The notes below the pieces were generated by a model. It searched no databases. It saw only the letters and a list, made by a program, of their open reading frames with translations, and was not told where the DNA came from. Positions 52,572 through 60,575 of a stretch of 64,000 bases of DNA are shown one piece after another; positions within the stretch are counted from its first letter, which is position 1; the number at the start of each line of letters is the position of its first letter. A program made the position numbers and the translations under genes. Origin of the DNA: Butyricimonas faecihominis (lineage in GTDB: Bacteria; Bacteroidota; Bacteroidia; Bacteroidales; Marinifilaceae); the NCBI RefSeq assembly GCF_033096445.1, contig NZ_AP028155.1, forward strand, positions 1,121,880 through 1,185,879, in the 5' to 3' direction.

Positions 52572-53624
52572 TCAAATGGATGTGAGCATTATCTTGATCA
52601 GTACTCCGGGCAATACCCGCCATTGGTCATTGTCCGTCCCGGCGGTCTTGTTGAGTTTGGCTATCATCTGAGGTGTCCGGTCAGCGACTGCATGAAGTGT
52701 TGTCCTTTCCATATCGGACAGAACAGCCACGCTGAAACCATCCAAGGCAACATACGGCTGCAACAACATCCAAACGTAAGCCCTTGCCTGCGCTTCGGTT
52801 TTTACATTTCCTTGGTTGATGTCATTACGGCAAGCCAAAGCGTTGAGTATGATTCTCCGGTTGGTTCGCCTGGCTGTATATATCAAGGCATCACGATAAG
52901 AGATTTTGCCGTCTTCTGCCGATTGGAACACAGACAGGCAGCATTTCTCCGTGTCGCGCGTAATGGCAGAAAGGTCGGCATCGGCAAGCTTCGGAAGATG
53001 GCTCAGGAAAGAACGGAACAGCCAGTCTTCCTCTTGTATAAAGGCTAACATCTTGTCCTTGGAGTCTATTCCGGATTTCAGAGTATTGGCAAGAAAGGAT
53101 TGGTAGGCTGACACTGTTTGTTTTGCGTTTCCGTGACACGGTGCTACTGAATCCAACGACCTGAAGAAAGATTCTGCATCTGTTACCGCTTGTGCCAGTT
53201 CTGTGTCTTGTCGATATTGGGAAGTCTTTTCTTTGATGAGCAACACATCAGCGAAAGTTCTCGACTTCTCCAGAGCCAGACGGGTAAATTCAATGCGCAA
53301 CGAATCGTGCAATCCACGAATTTCGCTTTCGTAATTGGCGTGGATACAGTTTGCCGTGTCTTTGGCGATACAGGCAGATACTGAATCCCGAAGCGACTGC
53401 CAGTCGTTTATTTTTTCAATCAGACGCTCTGTTGGCAGGTTTTCTTCCTTTCGCACCTCGGACAGGTATGACCTGTAAGCATCGGCAGCATTTTTGACGG
53501 CCTGAAACATACTGTTGCCAGTCTTTTCTCCGCACGATGCCAATATAAAGATGGCAAAACATACGGCAACACCTTTGGCAAGAACGGATTGCTTTTTTAA
53601 GTATGATATAACATCAACACCCAT
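52572..53624 (-). CDS. Predicted lipoprotein, helical
   Basis: 350 aa from the ATG at 53624 (MGVDVISYLKKQSVLAKGVA), which gives a type II signal peptide with lipobox ILASC; the frame also allows an ATG at 53666. The mature part is helical with regular heptads (LPTERLIEKINDWQSLRDSV; SLRIEFTRLALEKSRTFADV). No enzymatic motif. It is divergent from the recombinase-like gene and may be under the shared AAGTATGA sites. Confidence 0.7.
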   Translation of the reverse strand: MGVDVISYLKKQSVLAKGVAVCFAIFILASCGEKTGNSMFQAVKNAADAYRSYLSEVRKEENLPTERLIEKINDWQSLRDSVSACIAKDTANCIHANYESEIRGLHDSLRIEFTRLALEKSRTFADVLLIKEKTSQYRQDTELAQAVTDAESFFRSLDSVAPCHGNAKQTVSAYQSFLANTLKSGIDSKDKMLAFIQEEDWLFRSFLSHLPKLADADLSAITRDTEKCCLSVFQSAEDGKISYRDALIYTARRTNRRIILNALACRNDINQGNVKTEAQARAYVWMLLQPYVALDGFSVAVLSDMERTTLHAVADRTPQMIAKLNKTAGTDNDQWRVLPGVLIKIMLTSI

Positions 53625-53846
53625 GATTTTTCTCTCTGATTTCACTTTGAATAAGCCTTTGCACATACGATTATTATTGATTTATGGCTGCAAAGGTAAG
53701 TATAAAAGTTTGTATAATAATACTTAATAATCAAACTTTAATATACTTTCTTTTTCATACTTACGTGTATGACGGGCAAAACAAACAAGAGCAAAACAAA
53801 TGAAAATACAGAGTATAATTATTGCAAATTATTTTCGTAAGTATGA
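53599..53846. repeat. AAGTATGA sites and 11-bp inverted repeat in a divergent promoter region
   Basis: AAGTATGA at 53599-53606, TCATACTTACG at 53755-53765 and its exact reverse complement CGTAAGTATGA at 53836-53846, 70 nt apart. They lie between or at the edges of the promoters of the lipoprotein (minus) and recombinase-like (plus) genes. The octamer also clusters at 22913-22999. Confidence 0.45.
53691..53698 (-). promoter_or_regulatory. -7 element of the lipoprotein operon
   Basis: TACCTTTG on the minus strand, 67 bp upstream of the ATG at 53624. Confidence 0.6.
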
Positions 53847-53867
53847 TTTTATTCAGATTAAACTTTG

Positions 53868-53875
53868 TACCTTTG
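53868..53875 (+). promoter_or_regulatory. -7 element of the recombinase-like gene
   Basis: TACCTTTG, 31 bp before the ATG at 53907. Because transcription should begin near 53882, the longer frame from 53865 cannot be the real start. Confidence 0.65.
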
Positions 53876-53906
53876 CAGTTGGTATCATTTAGCATTGAAC
53901 ATCAGT

Positions 53907-54533
53907 ATGGCAAAAGTAGGTTACATATTCAAGGCATCCGGTTATGACGGCTTCGACACTGACAAGAAGTGGATGGAGCAATACGGCTGTGTACAAGTGA
54001 TAGAGGAAGAGAACGGACACGAGAAACTGCGCCCTCAATGGAAACAGCTGATGGCAAGTCTGGAGCGTGGGGACGAGTTGGTTATCTCAAAGTTCAGCAA
54101 TGCCCTGCGTGGCTCCCGTGAGCTGGCAACATTCATCGAGTTCTGCCGGGTAAAGGTGGTTCGGATTGTCTCCATTCACGACAAGATTGACAGCCGTGGG
54201 GATTTGTTTCCGGAAACCAAAGCCTCCGATGTACTGGAGATGTTCGGTTCTTTGCCGGAGGAATGTGCCATGCTGCGCAAGGCTTCAGCCCACATCATCC
54301 ATCTGAAACAGAACATAAACCAGCCGTCCAAAGAGAAAAACATCAGCAAGGCGGAAAGGGAGAAAACCATCGTGGCGATGTACAATAACGGGCATTCAAT
54401 CGATGACATCTGGAAAGTAAGCGGATTCAGCAGCCGCAGCTCCGTGTTCCGCATCCTCAATAAATACGGCGTTTCACTCAATCGAGGCAAGTTCAGCGGG
54501 CCGCTTGGGAAACGTAAACCAAAAGATGAGTAA
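53907..54533 (+). CDS. Serine-recombinase-like protein with HTH
   Basis: 208 aa from ATG 53907. Residues 1-115 follow the resolvase N-terminal fold: MAKVGYIFKASGYDGFDTDK, with Ser at the usual catalytic place, LMASLERGDELVISKFSNAL, ALRGSRELATFIEFCRVKVV and IVSIHDKIDSRG. The arginines are only partly in consensus. Residues 150-190 form an HTH (MYNNGHSIDDIWKVSGFSSR, SSVFRILNKYG). It may be an active DNA invertase/resolvase or a regulator derived from one. Confidence 0.7.
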   Translation: MAKVGYIFKASGYDGFDTDKKWMEQYGCVQVIEEENGHEKLRPQWKQLMASLERGDELVISKFSNALRGSRELATFIEFCRVKVVRIVSIHDKIDSRGDLFPETKASDVLEMFGSLPEECAMLRKASAHIIHLKQNINQPSKEKNISKAEREKTIVAMYNNGHSIDDIWKVSGFSSRSSVFRILNKYGVSLNRGKFSGPLGKRKPKDE

Positions 54534-54840
54534 CGATATGGTAAAAAACCGTATTGAAGAGGAGAAGAAGGTAGTAAAACAAATGATTTTTTTATACTGC
54601 CTAAAAAAGGAAGGCAATGCAAGCCTATGTCCGGCTTGCCACGAGTTGTTGACATACGCAAGGGACAGACTTAACCATTGCAAATTCGGAAACGACAAGC
54701 CAACTTGTAAAAAGTGTCCTGTACATTGTTATCGCCCGGATATGAAAAAGCGGATAAAAATGGTTATGCGATGGTCCGGTCCGAGAATGCTTTTTTATCA
54801 TCCTGTCTCAGCCGTCAAACATCTGTTGAGAGAATTGTAA
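54526..54840 (+). CDS. YgbA-like (nitrous-oxide-stimulated promoter) family protein
   Basis: About 104 aa. Four cysteines in CPACHELLTYARDRLNHCKFG and CKKCPVHCYRPDM, then the family's end MRWSGPRMLFYHPVSAVKHL. The family (YgbA_NO) responds to nitrosative stress in enterobacteria; its function remains unclear and the metal-binding arrangement suggests a redox or zinc role. The ATG at 54526 overlaps the upstream stop by 8 bp; an ATG at 54538 is an alternative. Confidence 0.75.
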   Translation: MSNDMVKNRIEEEKKVVKQMIFLYCLKKEGNASLCPACHELLTYARDRLNHCKFGNDKPTCKKCPVHCYRPDMKKRIKMVMRWSGPRMLFYHPVSAVKHLLREL

Positions 54841-54859
54841 TTGCAACAACTTTTATCCG

Positions 54860-55390
54860 ATGAACAAACGAGAAAACATACAAGAAACCGAACGGCTGGC
54901 TATCCGCAAACTCACCCATGACGACTTTGAGACTTTGATAGCAATAATGGGCAAGCCGGAAGTTATGTACGCTTGGGAACATGGCTTCAGTGAAGATGAT
55001 GTACGATCCTGGATAGAGCGACAGCTTACACGATATACAAAAGACGGCATCGGATATTTTGCCGTAGAGTTAAAGGAGAGCGGACAACTGATAGGCCAGG
55101 CCGGACTTATGAAAACAACAATGAACGGGAATGAAGTCGTTGAGATCGGCTACATATTTGACAACACATATTGGCACAACGGTTACGCGACAGAAGCCGC
55201 CGAATCTCTCATAGCCTATGCTTTTGACTGCTTGGAATTACCGGCTGTATATTGTAGCATCCGTCCGGAAAACAAGGCTTCCATCCGAGTAGCAAAACGA
55301 CTTGGCATGGAATCTTGTGGCAACCATACCGTTGTTTATCGAGGTAAAGAAATGCCCCATATCATATACAAATTAGAAAATCCGAAATAG
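54860..55390 (+). CDS. GNAT N-acetyltransferase (RimJ/RimL type)
   Basis: 176 aa. Start ETERLAIRKLTHDDFETLIA, acetyl-CoA-binding region EIGYIFDNTYWHNGYATEAA and the N-[KR]-[AP]S motif in ENKASIRVAKRLGM, the common arrangement of the RimJ/RimL group. Acceptor unknown; such enzymes modify N-termini or small molecules. It is one base apart from the FKBP gene. Confidence 0.85.
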   Translation: MNKRENIQETERLAIRKLTHDDFETLIAIMGKPEVMYAWEHGFSEDDVRSWIERQLTRYTKDGIGYFAVELKESGQLIGQAGLMKTTMNGNEVVEIGYIFDNTYWHNGYATEAAESLIAYAFDCLELPAVYCSIRPENKASIRVAKRLGMESCGNHTVVYRGKEMPHIIYKLENPK

Positions 55391-55391
55391 A

Positions 55392-55790
55392 ATGAGCAAA
55401 AAAGAATACATACAGACCAACAAGGAATGGCTGGAGACAAAGGCAAAGGAAGAGGGCGTAAAACCTCTCCCGAAAGGAATCTATTACAAGGTCATCAATG
55501 AGGGAAAGGACGACGGCAAACATCCCTCGCCCCGCAGTATCGTTACTGCACACTACACGGGGTGGACTATAAACGGAAAGAAGTTCGACACCAGTCGTGG
55601 TGGAACACCAATAGCGTTCCGTTTGAACGAACTGATAGAGGGTTGGATTATCGCAATGCAACAGATGTGCATAGGAGATAAATGGGAGATATACATTCCG
55701 GCAGAAATGGGATATGGCAAGTTCTCGCAACCAAACATCCCCGGTGGTTCAACCTTGATATTTGAGATTGAACTGTTTGGTATTGCCTAG
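55392..55790 (+). CDS. FKBP-type peptidyl-prolyl isomerase
   Basis: 132 aa. The FKBP fold is clear: VTAHYTGWTINGKKFDTSRG, LIEGWIIAMQQMCIGDKWEI, PAEMGYGKFS and IPGGSTLIFEIELF. There is no signal peptide, so it is cytoplasmic, unlike most Bacteroidales FKBPs. A single-domain enzyme that speeds proline isomerisation during protein folding. Confidence 0.88.
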   Translation: MSKKEYIQTNKEWLETKAKEEGVKPLPKGIYYKVINEGKDDGKHPSPRSIVTAHYTGWTINGKKFDTSRGGTPIAFRLNELIEGWIIAMQQMCIGDKWEIYIPAEMGYGKFSQPNIPGGSTLIFEIELFGIA

Positions 55791-55902
55791 TCTGAGAAAT
55801 ATATGAAAGAATAGAGTAACCTATAAAACATACTGCACATTCGGATATTTGCAGTACCCTTACAAGGTAAATGTATTTGTGTTATATGTATAATTAACAA
55901 AA

Positions 55903-56679
55903 ATGACCGACATTAACAAAATTATAATCCTTATAGATTCTTACCTCGAAATGAAGGGGTTGGAATATGTGGAGCCTAATGAAATCTCCAAATTTCTAGA
56001 CAAATATGGAGTATTGAGTTACTCTACAAAAGGACAACCTCTACGTAAACTCTTGCGTGAAGGGGTTATACCTAATGCTTTTAAAATTTCGGGGAATAGA
56101 TGGGTAATAGGACATTCCAATAAAGTTCGCATTGTAAATACGCAACCTATAAAAGAAGAACCTATCATTAGAAAAATTTATTCCCCTAAAAGTATAGTGA
56201 AATGTCTTAATCCGATTGCAGATGTAAACTCCCAGATTCTAATCATAGGAACCTTGCCAGGGAAAATCTCGTTACAGACAAAAGAATACTATGCTTCTCC
56301 AAACAATCAGTTCTGGGGAATAATAGCCGAAATACTCAAAGAGGCGTTACCTCTTTCATATAATGCGAAACTTACGATGTTAAAGAAACATCATATCGCT
56401 CTTTGGGATGTCCTCTATTCGGCTAATAGAGTAGGAAGTCTTGACGCTGACATTAAGAATCCTATCGCTAACGACATAGTAGGATTTGTTACCACTCATC
56501 CATCGTTACAAAAAATAGTATTCAATGGTAAAGAGGCTGAGAAAAAGTTTTATGAACTTATAGGCACCAGAGATATTCCCGAACATATTAAATTTATATC
56601 TATGCCTAGTACAAGTCATATGAACACCCATTTTTCATTGGAAGACAAGAAAAAACATTGGTCTTGCATATTAGAATAA
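55903..56679 (+). CDS. Uracil/hypoxanthine-DNA glycosylase-like protein with N-terminal winged helix
   Basis: 258 aa. Residues 110-258 match the UDG superfamily, closest to the hypoxanthine-DNA glycosylase type: ILIIGTLPGKISLQTKEYYA, SPNNQFWGIIAEIL, HHIALWDVLYSANRVGSLD and the C-terminal SMPSTSHMNTHF. The N-terminal 80 residues look like a winged helix, which is unusual for a stand-alone glycosylase. It removes deaminated bases from DNA; the link to the element is unclear. Confidence 0.78.
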   Translation: MTDINKIIILIDSYLEMKGLEYVEPNEISKFLDKYGVLSYSTKGQPLRKLLREGVIPNAFKISGNRWVIGHSNKVRIVNTQPIKEEPIIRKIYSPKSIVKCLNPIADVNSQILIIGTLPGKISLQTKEYYASPNNQFWGIIAEILKEALPLSYNAKLTMLKKHHIALWDVLYSANRVGSLDADIKNPIANDIVGFVTTHPSLQKIVFNGKEAEKKFYELIGTRDIPEHIKFISMPSTSHMNTHFSLEDKKKHWSCILE

Positions 56680-56810
56680 AAGGCACAAGCTTTAATCAAA
56701 GCATTAAAATTGTATCACATATTGCATTGATATTTAACGCCATACATTCGTTTATGTCGTGATTTTTTCGTATCTTTACATACAAGAAATAACGAAAATA
56801 TAACAGCAAT

Positions 56811-56915
56811 ATGGGAGAAACTATAATTGTATTATTGGCATTTTGGGTGTTCATCAAAATCTTAAAAGTGCTTTTTAGAGGCTGGAGCAAAAGCGACTAT
56901 CGAAGAGATAGATAA
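56811..56915 (+). CDS. 34-aa single-pass membrane protein
   Basis: ATG 56811 to TAA 56913-56915. One membrane helix (TIIVLLAFWVFIKILKVLF) and a basic C-terminus (SKSDYRRDR). A TATCTTTA element 33 bp upstream (56771-56778) is near the -7 consensus. The rest of the 400-bp gap 56680-57079 shows no other coding signal. Could be a type I toxin-like or regulatory peptide. Confidence 0.4.
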   Translation: MGETIIVLLAFWVFIKILKVLFRGWSKSDYRRDR

Positions 56916-57079
56916 CAGGTCTTTGGGTGACGCATAACTGATCCGTGTTCATTTGTATCAGCAAAGGGGCTATGAAGAGTAATTACATTTTCCCTCTGCT
57001 CAAAAGATTTTACCAATCATATTCGGGTGGGTAGAAAATTCGTATATTTTGTAAATAAATATTGTCGGCATAAAAATAC

Positions 57080-57673
57080 TCAAATCTCAATCAAATGCCA
57101 TGGTTGCAAATCTCCGTAAATTTCATTCACAATTGCCGAATTCACAAAGGTTGTAAAACCACCTTCTTCAACGCCATTATTTGAATGAATGTGACCGAAA
57201 AGGTGATAATGTGGTCTTATTCTCTCAACTGCAGTTAACAATTCCTTTGAGCCATAATGAATATTATCATCAAAATCTAAAATTTCAAATGGTGGGCAAT
57301 GAGTTATGAGTATGTCCGTATCTAGACTGATATTCCTAATCGCTGTATTATTCAATCCTGACACACAATCCTGTACGAACATTGGAATGCCATGAAACTT
57401 CACACCTTCTATATTGACAGAAGAGTATCTAAGACCATAACAATTATTTGGAAGACCATCTATTTCGCTATTCCAAAGACAATCGTCATGGTTGCCCGCA
57501 ATAAAAATCTTATACTTATACGGCAGGTCACAGAACCAATTCAAAAAATCCAAAACTTCTCTTTCTGATCCTCCAAAGGTAAAATCACCCGAATGCACAA
57601 TCACATCGGCCTCAGGCAACCCTTTAAGTCGATTATGCTGACCATGCGTATCTGATAAATGAAGTATTTTCAT
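57080..57673 (-). CDS. Metallophosphoesterase
   Basis: 197 aa from the ATG at 57673; the frame allows a TTG at 57682, but the ATG overlaps the upstream stop as ATGA. All calcineurin-type metal motifs are seen: DTHGQ, HSGDF, GNHDD, THCPP and GHIH. These enzymes hydrolyse phosphodiesters or nucleotides such as cyclic dinucleotides, or remove 2',3'-cyclic phosphates. Directly coupled to the SLOG gene, and last in the RtcB cluster. Confidence 0.88.
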   Translation of the reverse strand: MKILHLSDTHGQHNRLKGLPEADVIVHSGDFTFGGSEREVLDFLNWFCDLPYKYKIFIAGNHDDCLWNSEIDGLPNNCYGLRYSSVNIEGVKFHGIPMFVQDCVSGLNNTAIRNISLDTDILITHCPPFEILDFDDNIHYGSKELLTAVERIRPHYHLFGHIHSNNGVEEGGFTTFVNSAIVNEIYGDLQPWHLIEI

Positions 57674-58164
57674 TTTATGCAATTATATTTATTTGTCTTT
57701 TTATACTGGAATACCCAAACTGGAATTCTTTTCTCACGGGCAATTTCTATCATGTGCTTTGTCCCATGAGACATTCCATCCCAAAACGCTACCAAATGGG
57801 TTGCGATAGACAACATATCTTCATTTCTAAGAATACCAGCCATACGAGGATGTGACTTCCAATTGGCAGGAAACAAGATTTTTGTCAATTCATACTCATC
57901 GGCATAACGGATTGCTAACGTATCTGCACCTTTCGCCATGCCAGATATTATTTTAATGGGATATTCATCAAAAATATCCGAAAGCCAAAAGAGTTCATTC
58001 AATTTAGCTGACATATATTCGTAGTCGTCAAAATCACGCCCTCCTGCTACAATGACCTTATAAGCATTGCGGTTACTGCTTTTAATCAGATATTTCATCA
58101 TCTCCTCTATTGCTTTACTTTCTTCTGGATTTATCTTAGTGATTTGCACAATTTTATTTTGCAT
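57670..58164 (-). CDS. DUF2493/YspA-type SLOG-family protein
   Basis: 164 aa. The Rossmann-like SLOG pattern is visible: VIVAGGRDFDDY (37-48), ISGMAKGADTLAIRYA (73-88), FPANWKSHPRMAGILRN and VAFWDGMSHGTKHMIE. SLOG proteins are predicted to bind or process nucleotide signals, and many occur in conflict systems. Coupled by ATGA to the phosphoesterase, suggesting the two act in sequence on one nucleotide. Confidence 0.82.
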   Translation of the reverse strand: MQNKIVQITKINPEESKAIEEMMKYLIKSSNRNAYKVIVAGGRDFDDYEYMSAKLNELFWLSDIFDEYPIKIISGMAKGADTLAIRYADEYELTKILFPANWKSHPRMAGILRNEDMLSIATHLVAFWDGMSHGTKHMIEIAREKRIPVWVFQYKKTNKYNCIK

Positions 58165-58212
58165 AATTCCTTTTTGTTGCTTAAAATTTTCATGTGCTTC
58201 ATGCTAAAGCCT

Positions 58213-58503
58213 TTATTTGAAAATTTCTTTTAATTGTTTCCTAAACTCAGAGTCATATGAATCATCCCTGTCTTCATCGTCATCCTCTGCGCCATATTTC
58301 TCCTCAAATCTTACACAAGTTGCCAATTCCACAAGAATTGGATAGAACATCGGCCAAAACATAAAATGTCCTACAACAACACCGCATAATGCTTTTTGTA
58401 TACCAAAACCAGGTTTCCCGAGAAAGGAGAAACATCCACCGAGAACACCAAGGATAACACCATACCCAAGGACTGTGACTACTAACTTATCCTTGTACAT
58501 CAT
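58213..58503 (-). CDS. Small membrane protein with acidic tail, 96 aa
   Basis: Two membrane helices (LVVTVLGYGVILGVLGGCFS; ALCGVVVGHFMFWPMFYPIL) and a highly acidic cytoplasmic end (GAEDDDEDRDDSYDSEF). It overlaps the stop of the FtsZ-like B gene as ATGA. It could anchor the tubulin-like proteins to the membrane, as FtsA or ZipA do for FtsZ; inference only. Confidence 0.7.
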   Translation of the reverse strand: MMYKDKLVVTVLGYGVILGVLGGCFSFLGKPGFGIQKALCGVVVGHFMFWPMFYPILVELATCVRFEEKYGAEDDDEDRDDSYDSEFRKQLKEIFK

Positions 58504-59216
58504 GACTTTAATTCATTATAGGTTGTTATTATATCAATTCTAATGGATTCGCGCCTCATAGAGTCGGCAAAGGAAATGCCCCATACAATATCAATCTTTT
58601 GCGTAAGGCTTTCCACCCACTCTGATAATGAGGAAAAATCATCCATCATCAGTTGTGTTTCGTTATTGGGATTATGAACAAAATTTATGAGCAGCTTATT
58701 GCCATTCATTCCTTTATACCATTGGTCTATCTTCGGGACAGCTGTAGTAATTGGACTCTCTCCTTCTTGTTCTATACTCAATACATTGAATTTGCCAGAA
58801 TTCCTCAATATTTTGCAGATGTCATAAAAGTCTATGGAAATTTGGTTTGGCAATTGGAGATTATCCAAAATGGCTCTGATGCCGGAATAGAGTTCGGTTG
58901 TATTGCCCACCATGAGGCTATCAACTCCTTTTGGAAATGTAACTTCTTGTGTGCTAAAAACAAGCAGTAGTTGTACTTTGTCAGCGAAAACGGACACAGC
59001 TTCTGACAATCCATTGAAATAGCCATCTACAATGAAAATTCCCATTACTTCTCCATTGAATGACAAAACTCTGTTTCCATCAAATTTATCAATACTTATG
59101 ATTCGACCATATTTTGATTTTAACTCATTTAGAATGTAGCTAGTATTACCTAATCCTATGATTTTTACAAGTGGGTGTAATGTCATGTGATCATTAAATA
59201 TATTCTTTTCTTCCAT
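58500..59216 (-). CDS. FtsZ/tubulin-like protein B (T7 loop and C-terminal domain)
   Basis: 238 aa. The C-terminal half aligns by eye with FtsZ: SIDFYDICKIL (127-137) matches the T7 loop NVDFADV with both catalytic Asp positions (129, 132), then SPITTAVPKIDQW matches the segment before the C-terminal sheet, KLLINFVHNPN, and IVWGISFADSMRRESIRIDI matches the IIWG ... RVTVIAT end. The N-terminus starts with KIIGLGN but the GGGTGTG (T4) loop is absent and the domain is shortened. It would not bind GTP well alone. Located one base after the exonuclease gene. Confidence 0.72.
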   Translation of the reverse strand: MEEKNIFNDHMTLHPLVKIIGLGNTSYILNELKSKYGRIISIDKFDGNRVLSFNGEVMGIFIVDGYFNGLSEAVSVFADKVQLLLVFSTQEVTFPKGVDSLMVGNTTELYSGIRAILDNLQLPNQISIDFYDICKILRNSGKFNVLSIEQEGESPITTAVPKIDQWYKGMNGNKLLINFVHNPNNETQLMMDDFSSLSEWVESLTQKIDIVWGISFADSMRRESIRIDIITTYNELKS

Positions 59217-59217
59217 A

Positions 59218-59709
59218 TTATAAGAGCTTTAATGCTATGGCAGCACAGGCCTCTGCATCAGCAATAGCATTGTGGTGATTGATGAGATTGTAGTCACAAG
59301 TTTCAGCGACTGTATCAAGACGATGGTTGGGTAATTCCGGTTGGAGCTTACGTGAAGCTCTTAGAGTACAATAAAATGTATATTCCGGATATACCATTTC
59401 ATATATCTCAAACACAGCTCGGAGACACCCCTCATCAAAAGAACTATTGTGAGCCACAAACGGTAATCCCTTAATAAGAGGCTCTATTTTCCTCCAAACT
59501 TCAGGAAAGGTCGGAGCACTATCGGTGTCTTCGTATGTCAAACCATAGCTCTCACTCGCCCAATGAGTATAGTAATTTGGTAACGGATGAATAAGATTGT
59601 AGAATCTATCAACAATCTTACCACTACGAACGATTACAACTCCTATACTACATACGCTTGAACGGTATTGGTTGGCCGTTTCAAAATCTATGGCTACAAA
59701 ATTGGTCAT
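59218..59709 (-). CDS. DEDDh 3'-5' exonuclease (DnaQ-like)
   Basis: 163 aa. All four motif residues are present: DFE in VAIDFETANQY, the second Asp in VAHNSSFDEGCLR, and HNAIADAEACA with the His and last Asp. Stand-alone members degrade DNA or RNA 3' ends (e.g. RNase T, oligoribonuclease, epsilon). In a cluster with RtcB a function trimming RNA ends before ligation is reasonable, though a DNA substrate is not excluded. Confidence 0.87.
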   Translation of the reverse strand: MTNFVAIDFETANQYRSSVCSIGVVIVRSGKIVDRFYNLIHPLPNYYTHWASESYGLTYEDTDSAPTFPEVWRKIEPLIKGLPFVAHNSSFDEGCLRAVFEIYEMVYPEYTFYCTLRASRKLQPELPNHRLDTVAETCDYNLINHHNAIADAEACAAIALKLL

Positions 59710-59719
59710 ATTTACAATA

Positions 59720-60571
59720 TTAGTCCCACCATTTATGTATTTCTTTCTCTAATAGTTTAAAAACAAGATGGCATGCTTTTGCCGCACGAAGTTCACAAGT
59801 TTGACTGTCTATAATATCTTTATCATCTGACAACTCATCTTTTTTGAAACGATGTGCATTTCTGTAATTCAGATAAAACTTTTGTCCAGATATTCCATCG
59901 TCAATGGCAATGTCAATCAATTTACAACACAATTCCATTCGCGATACATCCACATCCCAACCTACATAGCGTTGATGATAATACCAGTAACCAATATTAA
60001 ACTCAATCTTGCGTCTTAGAATTATGAGTATTGGACTCCAATCATAAGCGTAGTCGTAATTAATGGTGTGTTTCCAAAAATATTGTTTTTTCCTTTCAAG
60101 GCTTTTTGCCTCTGCTTTATTTCTATCGGTATCTGATTGAATGCGTTGTGGCTCATCATCTTTCAAAGATTTCAACCAGTCTGCCATTGCTTTATCTGCT
60201 TGTCTGCCTGTTTCAAATCCATGTAGAGTAGACATGTACAGTATTAAAGCGAGAATTTCTTCATCTTTAATTTTCTGTTCAGTAGAAACTTTTACCTTTT
60301 GGTCGATAAGAACCTCTTGACGATAACACACATTGTCCACACTCAAGTATAGCAATTTTTCTGACAACGTTTCCCTGTCAAAATCATATACTTCTCTGAT
60401 TTGAATAGGCTTACCATTAGGACTTTTAGGCAAGGATTTAAGTTCCTCATATAAGTCAATGTAGAATTGCTTTACATCCTCTGTTTCACCGTATTGAGAC
60501 CTCAAAATATCCCAGACTTTGTTGAATGATGTCTGTTCTATGTATTGTCTATATGTTTTGATTTTTTCCAT
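59720..60571 (-). CDS. Hypothetical protein of the RtcB cluster, 283 aa
   Basis: Soluble, helical, charged; no recognised family. A helical middle (SLERKKQYFWKHTINYDYAY) precedes a Trp/Tyr-rich region (FNIGYWYYHQRYVGWDVDVS) and a C-terminal helix pair (LRAAKACHLVFKLLEKEIHK). It lies 4 bp from rtcB and 10 bp from the exonuclease gene, so it is co-translated with them and is likely a partner of one of the two. Confidence 0.65.
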   Translation of the reverse strand: MEKIKTYRQYIEQTSFNKVWDILRSQYGETEDVKQFYIDLYEELKSLPKSPNGKPIQIREVYDFDRETLSEKLLYLSVDNVCYRQEVLIDQKVKVSTEQKIKDEEILALILYMSTLHGFETGRQADKAMADWLKSLKDDEPQRIQSDTDRNKAEAKSLERKKQYFWKHTINYDYAYDWSPILIILRRKIEFNIGYWYYHQRYVGWDVDVSRMELCCKLIDIAIDDGISGQKFYLNYRNAHRFKKDELSDDKDIIDSQTCELRAAKACHLVFKLLEKEIHKWWD

Positions 60572-60575
60572 ATTA

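Noticed and set aside
53865-53906. Upstream start for the recombinase-like gene
   Set aside because: It precedes the predicted transcription start given by the -7 element at 53868-53875.
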